Source: a virus. Taken from it: a stretch of DNA of 64,000 nucleotides. The notes beneath the pieces are model-generated. The model made no database searches and was not told where the DNA came from. It saw only the letters and a list, made by a program, of their open reading frames with translations. Numbering within the stretch: the first letter of the stretch is position 1; every line of letters begins with the position of its first letter. The stretch spans positions 124,001-188,000 of IMG/VR virus record IMGVR_UViG_3300017971_000190, one strand, 5' to 3'. Shown one piece after another: positions 46,913 through 54,284 of this stretch. Both the position numbers and the translations under genes were made by a program.

Positions 46913-49900
46913 TTAGCTTCTACGGCGACGAGCAAAAACGCCTACGCCGGGAATTTTCAGTTTTGCAGGGGGAATTGTTTTAGTTTCGTAGCGATTTAAA
47001 CGAGCTTTACGATTTGAAGCGCTGTAACTGTGCTCAACAGGTTCCACCTCGTCTAAACGCACACCTTGCACTATCTCATTGGTTTCTGGATTAAAAAGAA
47101 CAAGTAAAATACCTTCAGGAGCACCACTTTCAGCATCGGCATCATAATACTGCCAAATATCACCATCATAGTAAAATTGTTTTCCAACTTCAATACCAGC
47201 AATATCTCTTCCATAAGATTTATAGAGGTGTATGTCTTCTTTAACTCTAGCTACATCCTGATCATTTAAAACATGACGAAGGTAAGGAGCTGCTTTTCTT
47301 TTTCTCACCGAAGCAAACCTACCTTCTTCAAACTGTTTCACTAATTTTCTCAGTTCCCCAGTTAAAATAGCGGTAGTTTCGTGTTTGTCTCCACGACCAA
47401 TAATACGCGGTTTAACGTTCCAAATAAATTGTTCCAACTCTGGTCCTGGATTACGTTTTAAATCAACACCAATGATCATATCAAAACCACGAGGAAGACG
47501 GTTGTTAAATGCTTCTCCGTAAACAACGTCGTCCATGGCTTCTAAAAAATAAGCCCAGCCACGTTTGTACTCTGTATTGTAGTGGTTTAAAATCTTCTCG
47601 GCTAAGTCATAGTAGTAATCAGCCTGTTTAATTCTAGTCTTACCTGTGGTGGGAGGCAATTTGTAGAGAGGTTTAGATTTTAGGCCAAACTCGGGATCAA
47701 TATCAATGCGTTTACTGGCAAAGGTGTCTGATGCTATAGCTTCAGCTACCTCAAAAGTGGGAAGATTATCCCAAGCATTGCCATTATAAGTTTCGGTAAA
47801 CATTTCGCTACCTGCTTCTTCTCCATGCTCTTCTACCAATTCATCATAGTGTTCTCTATAATGCTCAAAATTCCACATTTCTAAAGTTTCAAAAGCTTGC
47901 TGAATACAACTTTCAGCACTTTCATAACTGTCCACTACTACAGCTGCAGCGGGATTAAATCCGCTACCATCGTGAACAATGGCTACGTTGACAGTTTCAG
48001 AATCGGGATCAAGATAACCTTCTCCGTCTACCACTGAAACCCCTTTTAACATGGACTTAAATTGTTCTAGATCACCCCTAGCTGTACGTTTTCTAGTTTT
48101 AGCCGTTGCAGCAAAAACTCCCGGAAAAAGCCTTCTAGCACGGTCGTTATCCATTACACTAATGTGCCAGGAACCATGGTCTGGAAGACGCGACGTACTC
48201 CACGGTGCGTTCTTTTCATGACTAAGAGCGTCTTCAGCCCAAACACTGACAGTAGGCCCTTGAAGAAAAACAGCGTAGTCGCCACGAGTGGTCACTTTAC
48301 CAGGAAATTGGCTGAAAATGCGTTTCAAAAGGGGGATGGGATCTCGTCCGTCATCCCAGGCAAAATCTACACGGTAAGTACCGTACTGAGGACCGTCAAA
48401 ATAAGCCCTTACAGGTTGAGGACCACTGAGGTGACTAACACCTCTAAAATCAAAATCGTTGAGATCAGCTGCAATTTGATCAGCTGTGGTTCTAATTTCT
48501 TCCAGGTTAGCTTGGCGTTTACGGTATCTCATTGATTTACCCTTTGTCAAGAGTGGGTTTTTAGACCCCACACTCATTGTGTCTTCGAGGAAGATGGTTA
48601 CCCAATTTTTAAATAAATCTAGTTCAGAATATCTTTCGTTTTCTAGTTTATCATTGCGTAGGCTACTATCTTTGGGATCCCAAAACCAACCTGTACCATC
48701 ATTAAGAAGATACCCTTCTACAGCCGTTCCTACGTTGACAGCAATTTTGTTTGAATCAACTTGCTGAAACTTAACAGTTGGATATTCTATTTCTTGGAAA
48801 CGTTTTACCAATTCCTTAGTCATTTCGTCTCTTGGTTTAATAGGAACAATATCAGTCTTAACTCCGCTTTCTCTAGCAGCGTCGTAGACAGCAGAGTCAA
48901 AGTGGGAGAGTTCTTCCTCACTTAAAAATTCTCCATCACTACGTTCAATAAGTGCAGTGGTAATAAACATTTTAGAAGAGCTGCTATCAAATAATACTAA
49001 AGAATCGTCAACAACTTGAGTTTCATATGGCTTACTCCAACCGACGTTAGGCTCAGTGACTAGAGGCATGGAAGCTATGGCAAAGTCAACAGCAGCTGGA
49101 AAAGAGGAAAAAGTCTGCTTGTCTTTTTGCCCCTCTTGCTCAACTCTGTATTTGTCTTCAGACCATTGGGTATAAGTAACAGTTACGGTGTAAGTAGGCT
49201 CATAGTCACTTTTCCTAATTTTCATGTTGCCCAACCTTTTGTAATCTGAGGGCTCAAAAACCCGTTCTCCGGTTTTGTCCGGAAGTAAACTAGAGTACCA
49301 CTCTGGCTCTAGTTTGTACATGCGACCCTTACTGGTTTTTAAATTTCTAGCAATTGGTACACTGCGTACAATAGGATTGGTAGTAATAAAGTATTCTAAT
49401 TTAATAGGAGTTTTTCTACTAAATGAAGTATATTCCATGCGACCGTTAAAACGGTCTAAATCTTCTTGAGCACCATAAGAGCGACAAACTAAAATCCAAG
49501 TACCATCTTTAATAATGACATTTACTGCTTTATTTAATGGTTTACCCGCATCCATGGTTTGTTTGCCAATGTCTTCACTAAGGGGTACATCTAAACCAAG
49601 ACCGCGAAGTCTTTTTACTTCAGAACGGAAGTGGGCACCATGTTGATCTCGTTCCCACCTATCTTCTCCACTTTGCATGAACTTAACGTGTATTAATTCA
49701 TGCCCTAAAATGCCAAGAAATGTCTCTCTGTCTAAATCGTAACGGTTGCTAATTTCCAGGCTCGTAACTTTGGTTTCTCCAGTGTTACGATTACGTCTTC
49801 CTTTTACTAAACCGTACTGGCGGTAGAACCGACCGTACTTGAAATGGAAACTTAAACTGAGTTCACCATTAAAGTACTTACGGTTCAGCTCTTCAGCTTC

Positions 49901-50005
49901 TCTTTTTAAATTGAAGCGTTCCCAGTCTTTTTTAGCGTAGCGGTTAAACACTTGCTTAGAACTTTTTACGAGGTAACGGTACTTCCAGCTCACCACCAGA
50001 GGCAA
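46913..50005 (-). CDS. SprT-like metalloprotease polyprotein, about 1030 aa
   Basis: The N-terminal domain has LNRKYFNGELS and GILGHELIHVKFMQ with HGAHF 16 residues on. This is the SprT-like zinc site (HExxH plus a downstream His) near residues 102-125. The start is unsure: TTG at 50005 overlaps the upstream gene by 50 bases, while GTG at 49949-49951 follows its stop. Modules continue after NMKIRKSDYEPTYTV (ATG 49223-49225 with AAAGG), SMRYRKRQANLEE (ATG 48530-48532 with AAAGGG), KTRKRTARGDLEQF, KTRIKQADYYYD, SVRKRKAAPYLRH and SNRKARLNRY. Other modules are unrecognised. Confidence 0.62.
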   Translation of the reverse strand: MPLVVSWKYRYLVKSSKQVFNRYAKKDWERFNLKREAEELNRKYFNGELSLSFHFKYGRFYRQYGLVKGRRNRNTGETKVTSLEISNRYDLDRETFLGILGHELIHVKFMQSGEDRWERDQHGAHFRSEVKRLRGLGLDVPLSEDIGKQTMDAGKPLNKAVNVIIKDGTWILVCRSYGAQEDLDRFNGRMEYTSFSRKTPIKLEYFITTNPIVRSVPIARNLKTSKGRMYKLEPEWYSSLLPDKTGERVFEPSDYKRLGNMKIRKSDYEPTYTVTVTYTQWSEDKYRVEQEGQKDKQTFSSFPAAVDFAIASMPLVTEPNVGWSKPYETQVVDDSLVLFDSSSSKMFITTALIERSDGEFLSEEELSHFDSAVYDAARESGVKTDIVPIKPRDEMTKELVKRFQEIEYPTVKFQQVDSNKIAVNVGTAVEGYLLNDGTGWFWDPKDSSLRNDKLENERYSELDLFKNWVTIFLEDTMSVGSKNPLLTKGKSMRYRKRQANLEEIRTTADQIAADLNDFDFRGVSHLSGPQPVRAYFDGPQYGTYRVDFAWDDGRDPIPLLKRIFSQFPGKVTTRGDYAVFLQGPTVSVWAEDALSHEKNAPWSTSRLPDHGSWHISVMDNDRARRLFPGVFAATAKTRKRTARGDLEQFKSMLKGVSVVDGEGYLDPDSETVNVAIVHDGSGFNPAAAVVVDSYESAESCIQQAFETLEMWNFEHYREHYDELVEEHGEEAGSEMFTETYNGNAWDNLPTFEVAEAIASDTFASKRIDIDPEFGLKSKPLYKLPPTTGKTRIKQADYYYDLAEKILNHYNTEYKRGWAYFLEAMDDVVYGEAFNNRLPRGFDMIIGVDLKRNPGPELEQFIWNVKPRIIGRGDKHETTAILTGELRKLVKQFEEGRFASVRKRKAAPYLRHVLNDQDVARVKEDIHLYKSYGRDIAGIEVGKQFYYDGDIWQYYDADAESGAPEGILLVLFNPETNEIVQGVRLDEVEPVEHSYSASNRKARLNRYETKTIPPAKLKIPGVGVFARRRRS

Positions 50006-50216
50006 TGGCTTTAAGTAGGTCTTCTACGTGTTTAACACCTTCTGAAAATTCCCATTTCATTCCTTCAAGAGTATCAACTATAGCCTTCTTTCTTCCTAAT
50101 TTTAAATTCTCTGCAAGGGCTTCTACATGCCAGTCTAAACTCTCCATTACGTCGTCAAGATTTTCTAACAGATCTTTGGTACTGTAAACTTCAACGTTGT
50201 TTTTAAAGTAAGGCAT
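49956..50216 (-). CDS. small helical protein, 86 aa
   Basis: MPYFKNNVEVYSTKDLLENL and a long helix (DVMESLDWHVEALAENLKLG), ending LPRKKF. Directly downstream of the protease gene and overlapping the frame of the SprT polyprotein. No family recognised. Confidence 0.5.
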   Translation of the reverse strand: MPYFKNNVEVYSTKDLLENLDDVMESLDWHVEALAENLKLGRKKAIVDTLEGMKWEFSEGVKHVEDLLKAIASGGELEVPLPRKKF

Positions 50217-50248
50217 TGTTGTTGTCCTTTTTGTGGCGTTTAAACAAA

Positions 50249-51100
50249 TTAACCGTGGATATAGCTACTTAAACTTGTAACATTTGCTTGGTCATTATTA
50301 GAAATTGCCGAATCCTCTATAAAATAGAGATCTCTTAAAATCTCCCAAACTATATAGTCACCAATAACTTGTCCTTTACCTTCTCCATTAGCTACATGTT
50401 CGCAGGTAACGCGCCCATCACTGATATAGCCACAATCTGGGAGACTACATTCTGTCTTCTCTACAAGACATCCCATACTATGACCAATTATTTCTCGTTT
50501 TTCTATTCGCTTAGCTAATTTAGAATCTTTGCTACGATCAAATCCTTTGAGTAACTTAACATGCGGTCTGCCCATAAAAGGAACCATAACAGCATCAAAA
50601 ATAGCGCCTTTAGCTTTAGTTGGATCTTGATTATCATGATCCTGATGCGCTGGTTTACCAATAAAAGTTTGGTAGGTCATTCTACTCATAGGTATTTTCC
50701 ACTTTAACATTTCGTCCATGGTAAATCCATCCATATTTCTATTTGGGTACCCAATAACAAGTGCGGGAGACTCTGTTATAATATAATCTGAGATTGATGG
50801 ACTACAATCATAAGCTTCACTAGCACTCTTCAACCAACTAATATCCAGAGTATCGCAGCTGCAATTTTTTAAATCTGCCCCAGCAACACGCAATTTTCCA
50901 CGGGGGTCTTTAAATTGCTCCAGTTTATGCCCTTCGATAATGAGAGGTTCAGGTACGTAAATCTGATTACGGGCATCGTACCGTTCTGCCACATAAGCAT
51001 CTCCCCGAACTACCATTCCTTCATAGTTGCCATCTTTATCGTAACTGGCATAGTGACCATCAACACGGGGTAGGCTTACATGACCGTTAATGTGAGGCAT
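50249..51100 (-). CDS. prohead maturation serine protease
   Basis: 283 aa. FIGKPAHQDHDN (147-157) carries the candidate catalytic His (H152 or H155) and GHSMGC (206-211) the nucleophile Ser208, in the order and spacing of phage capsid maturation proteases. A cysteine cluster (C211, C218, C223, C233 with H235) probably binds zinc and sets it apart from the HK97 type. AAAAGGAAAAG precedes the ATG. It lies between the core protein and the cargo genes and is the natural candidate for cutting the basic-Ala sites (inference). Its own cleavage specificity cannot be read from sequence. Confidence 0.8.
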   Translation of the reverse strand: MPHINGHVSLPRVDGHYASYDKDGNYEGMVVRGDAYVAERYDARNQIYVPEPLIIEGHKLEQFKDPRGKLRVAGADLKNCSCDTLDISWLKSASEAYDCSPSISDYIITESPALVIGYPNRNMDGFTMDEMLKWKIPMSRMTYQTFIGKPAHQDHDNQDPTKAKGAIFDAVMVPFMGRPHVKLLKGFDRSKDSKLAKRIEKREIIGHSMGCLVEKTECSLPDCGYISDGRVTCEHVANGEGKGQVIGDYIVWEILRDLYFIEDSAISNNDQANVTSLSSYIHG

Positions 51101-51123
51101 GAAACTTTTCCTTTTAAACCGAA

Positions 51124-51165
51124 CCGGTTGGGGTGAAGCGTTTTTGTTTTCTTCACCCCAACCGG
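51124..51165. other. perfect 15-bp hairpin between core-protein and protease genes
   Basis: CCGGTTGGGGTGAAG (51124-51138) and CTTCACCCCAACCGG (51151-51165), 12-base loop. On the plus strand it is followed by ATTTTTAA. On the minus strand, the direction of transcription, only TTCGGTTT follows. It may act as a weak or bidirectional terminator or as an mRNA-processing or stability element that sets the core/protease ratio. Confidence 0.6.
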
Positions 51166-51210
51166 ATTTTTAACTGTCTACTAATTACTGATTAAAGAAG
51201 GCTGGTTTGG

Positions 51211-53049
51211 TTACTTACCCGTTTTACGTTTAAACGCATCGTAACCAACGGTAAGGGCGCTAGCAGTGCGATTAGAAAGACGACCCTTCATACGCTGACG
51301 CCAGTAATTGGGATCCCACTTCCTACCGCTAGCAGTACGTTCTTCTGTTTCATCAACAACAGGAGTACCATGACCTGTGGTAATGGGAACAGAGCGGGGC
51401 ATTTGCCTGTTTTGCTGGACGGAGGCGGCAACGGGAATTGCTTCTTCCTCAGCAGCGTAGCCGGGGTGACGCCATTCCATGCTAGCGATTTCAGCAGTGT
51501 GGTGAGCCATTACGTCTTGAGGTGCACCTAACAGCTCATCAGCTTTGTTAATAAGCATTTCGAGGTAGGAAGCCCCACTCTTACGGAAAGCGCCTTCTAT
51601 TTTATTAACACACGTATTGGTGTCAATACCAAGGCTGTTAAACTGGTTAACGAGAGCTTCTTTAAGAGCATTCTCACCCCAATAATTCTTAACAGAGCCT
51701 TCAGCGACAACAGCCATGATATTCATGAACTCGTCTTTGAGGTCTGCCAGGGTAGCACGGCGCTCAGCTTGAATTTCTTCAGCTAACTGAGCCCTAACCT
51801 CAGAAGCAATCTCGTTTTCGTAAGCAGCTGTGGCATAGAAACGAGCGTTTACACTTTTAAGAGTCTCCTCAACACCAAACGTAGTAAAGCCTTCTTTAAT
51901 GCGGTCAATGTAGCTCGGTTTGAAGAATAGACCCTTAAACTCATTAGTAAGGTCAGTGTCAGAAAGGTGAATTTCTGCTACCGGATGACCCATAGCGAAA
52001 ATAGCGTAGAGGGGGTCCTCTTTGAACAATTCGTAATTCTCGTCTTCAGGATTAACCCCAAAAGGAATGAAATCGAAACGAGCATTTTTAAGAGATTTTA
52101 AGTCACGTGTATTGTACACTCTCTCCATAAGAGGTTTACCAGCTTCTGTAGGACCACAACCCTCTTCGTCTTCAGCTCCACATTCTTTAGAAGAAGCTGT
52201 TTCACCCTCGCTCTCTTCTTCTCCCTCTTCGCCTTCTTTGCCCTCTTCTTCCTTTTCTTCTTCCTCTTCTTCTTCATCTTCCTCTTCACCATCTTCAACA
52301 GGAACACACTTCATTTCCTGTCCCTCAGGGCAGCCACCTTCTTCCTCTTCACCTTCCATACCCTCTTCTTCTTCAAGTTCGAGGCCCTCTAAATCTAAAT
52401 CATCTAGATTTAGATCTTCAAACTCGAATCCCATTTCCTCAGCAGGCTCGTCTTCATCTTCTTCCGCTTTGCGACGGCGGTCAAAAATGGGATGACGAGG
52501 TTTGTCTTCACTAAAACGACGGCGACGGCGACGAGAGAAAGGACTCTCATCATCTTCCTGTGCACGGCGACGGCGACGAGGAGAACGTAAGTCCTCATCA
52601 TCGAGATACAGGTTTTCAGAGGTCCGACTACGACGACGAGGAGGCGTTGGAAGCCGATCTGCTAAACGGGAGCGGCGAGTTCTACGTTTTCTAAGACTCA
52701 TGGTTCTTTTTCCTTTACCGGCAAAATTTGCGGTAGGTTGATTTATTGCTTGCTCGTCAATCAACTCTTCACTAAGAGAACCTGGTGAGGTTTTTTCATT
52801 AAGTAAGAGTCGATAAGCTTTTGGGTGTTTGAATTTAAGCATCTGCAATATTACGTCTGCACGTTCGGGATCTACTGCAGATACCTCTTTAATGAATTCT
52901 TTAAGGTCTAAGATAGCTAAATCTTCGGCTAGTTGATCACATTTTCGCCAAAGCTTGTTATCATCAACCTTTAAATGTGGTGACGGTGCTCTCGCACGGG
53001 GAGGTGGTATTTCACCTACCCTCTTTCTAATTTTCCTTTTTCTCGACAT
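51211..53049 (-). CDS. prohead core (scaffold) protein with multiple basic clusters
   Basis: Start chosen at MSRKRKIRKRVGEIPPPRA (53049), after TTAGGAGAAGAC. After a 120-residue helical part, an embedded AAAGGA and ATG (52699-52701) precede MSLRKRRTRRSRLADRLP and five basic clusters within about 85 residues (PPRRRSRTS, SPRRRRRAQ, SRRRRRRFS, DRRRKAE). A Glu/Asp tract of some 100 residues follows, then a helical C-terminal half. Acidic/helical composition and location next to the protease and portal match phage core proteins such as T4 gp22. The clusters resemble the cargo tags, suggesting a shared assembly or cleavage signal. Confidence 0.62.
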   Translation of the reverse strand: MSRKRKIRKRVGEIPPPRARAPSPHLKVDDNKLWRKCDQLAEDLAILDLKEFIKEVSAVDPERADVILQMLKFKHPKAYRLLLNEKTSPGSLSEELIDEQAINQPTANFAGKGKRTMSLRKRRTRRSRLADRLPTPPRRRSRTSENLYLDDEDLRSPRRRRRAQEDDESPFSRRRRRRFSEDKPRHPIFDRRRKAEEDEDEPAEEMGFEFEDLNLDDLDLEGLELEEEEGMEGEEEEGGCPEGQEMKCVPVEDGEEEDEEEEEEEKEEEGKEGEEGEEESEGETASSKECGAEDEEGCGPTEAGKPLMERVYNTRDLKSLKNARFDFIPFGVNPEDENYELFKEDPLYAIFAMGHPVAEIHLSDTDLTNEFKGLFFKPSYIDRIKEGFTTFGVEETLKSVNARFYATAAYENEIASEVRAQLAEEIQAERRATLADLKDEFMNIMAVVAEGSVKNYWGENALKEALVNQFNSLGIDTNTCVNKIEGAFRKSGASYLEMLINKADELLGAPQDVMAHHTAEIASMEWRHPGYAAEEEAIPVAASVQQNRQMPRSVPITTGHGTPVVDETEERTASGRKWDPNYWRQRMKGRLSNRTASALTVGYDAFKRKTGK

Positions 53050-53131
53050 AGATTTGTCTTCTCCTAATGTTGTGAACAACTTTCAGGTCGGCATGTTGGT
53101 TGGTAATTAGTGGGCCTTCCTGAAACTACTG

Positions 53132-53329
53132 TTATAGTAAAACTCCCAATTGTTTGAGAGCATTTCTTATTTTGTAATAAGGGCTATCAGCAAGTAATTT
53201 TTTTCGAGCTACATCTATTTTTTCATTGGTTGCTAAAACATGGAGAATTTCTGCTTGTTCTCCAATAAAATCCCAAAGGCGATCTTCTGTCGTCTTTGCT
53301 GTTACTTTTTTAACTCTTCGTACTCTCAC
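53132..53329 (-). CDS. tagged small protein, 65 aa
   Basis: MRVRRVKKVTAKTTEDRLWD starts with the tag. The remaining 50 residues are helical (FIGEQAEILHVLATNEKIDV). Six bases separate it from the next gene upstream. Possibly a core accessory protein by location. Confidence 0.5.
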   Translation of the reverse strand: MRVRRVKKVTAKTTEDRLWDFIGEQAEILHVLATNEKIDVARKKLLADSPYYKIRNALKQLGVLL

Positions 53330-53335
53330 TACAGT

Positions 53336-53764
53336 CTACTTTCTCAAGTTTTTAACGAGGTAGTTCATCAAATCTGAAAGGGTTTGAAAACTCTCTTCTC
53401 CAGCACTTTTTCTGGCACCTCTAGTCCAACTACAACTGATAGGGAAATTGCAGCTACCAGCAGCTGATAAATTCACAACAGCTTTGTTACTTGTTGTAGA
53501 ACTGAGTTGAAGATGTATAGCAAAAGAGTTAGTACCAACAGAAGATACATAGACGTTTTTAGCATGCAACCGTTTTTTAAGCTCTTCGCCAATAAGACTA
53601 AACGCTTGAGCACATGTAGCTACTTCATAACAAGAAAAAGCATCCAGTATGGTACCAGTACCCGTATTTTTTCTATTGCAACAATTTCCAAGAATATTGT
53701 ATGCTGCCCCTATATTTCCTGCTTGTCCAGGCAATAGACGAGACCAACCACAACCAGTAGACAC
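53336..53764 (-). CDS. Cys/Ser-rich hypothetical protein, 142 aa
   Basis: GTG start at 53762-53764 preceded by GGAGAACGCAC. Several cysteines (GCGW, NCCNRKN, FSCYEVATCAQAF, GSCNFPISC) and a Ser/Thr-rich middle give a possible disulphide- or metal-bound fold. The C terminus is helical. The 133-base gap upstream holds no gene I can see. Function unknown. Confidence 0.5.
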   Translation of the reverse strand: MSTGCGWSRLLPGQAGNIGAAYNILGNCCNRKNTGTGTILDAFSCYEVATCAQAFSLIGEELKKRLHAKNVYVSSVGTNSFAIHLQLSSTTSNKAVVNLSAAGSCNFPISCSWTRGARKSAGEESFQTLSDLMNYLVKNLRK

Positions 53765-53897
53765 GTGCGTTCTCCAGGCTAAAGGTACAGATTCACCCTG
53801 TTTAGGGTCAAATCACACTAAAATTACCTTCTCCATAGAAGATAAATTGGTTTTACAATTTTTGAGGAAGGAAAAGGAGGGAAAAGGAATGAAGGAA

Positions 53898-54278
53898 CTA
53901 GTCAAAAGAAAGAGTAATTGGTTCTACAAGCTCTCCATCAGCTATATAAGCTCTAAATACAATAGGAGCTTCACCGAATTCGTCTAAAATAGAAAGTGGC
54001 CTACCTTCAGGAAACTTCAAAAAACCTTTAATGTTGAAACCAGATTCAGGTCCCCCATAGTCACTTTCCAATTCGGTCCCTATGAGAGTAACAGGAGTAC
54101 CGTATTGAGTTTGCAGCACTCTAATAATAAGCTGTTCAAATTCTTTCCAGTTGGCTTGAGGACTGTCTTCAAACTTGTCCACTAATTCTTCTTCAGTGGG
54201 GCCTTCTTCTGGAGGATCTTGTGCTATTTTAATTCTCTTGTAACGTAGAGAACCGATAGCTATATTTTCTTTTGACAT
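53898..54278 (-). CDS. tagged protein adjacent to portal, 126 aa
   Basis: MSKENIAIGSLRYKRIKIAQ contains the tag (RYKRIKIAQDPPEE) about 10 residues in. The body is alpha/beta (FEQLIIRVLQTQYGTPVTLI; FNIKGFLKFPEGRPLSILDE). Six bases downstream of the portal gene. No family. Confidence 0.5.
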   Translation of the reverse strand: MSKENIAIGSLRYKRIKIAQDPPEEGPTEEELVDKFEDSPQANWKEFEQLIIRVLQTQYGTPVTLIGTELESDYGGPESGFNIKGFLKFPEGRPLSILDEFGEAPIVFRAYIADGELVEPITLSFD

Positions 54279-54284
54279 GTGTTG

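Noticed and set aside
52067-52495. Plus-strand open frame of 142 codons, almost all Ser and Pro
   Set aside because: It is the complement of the core protein's Glu/Asp tract, an artefact of repetitive GAA/GAG codons.
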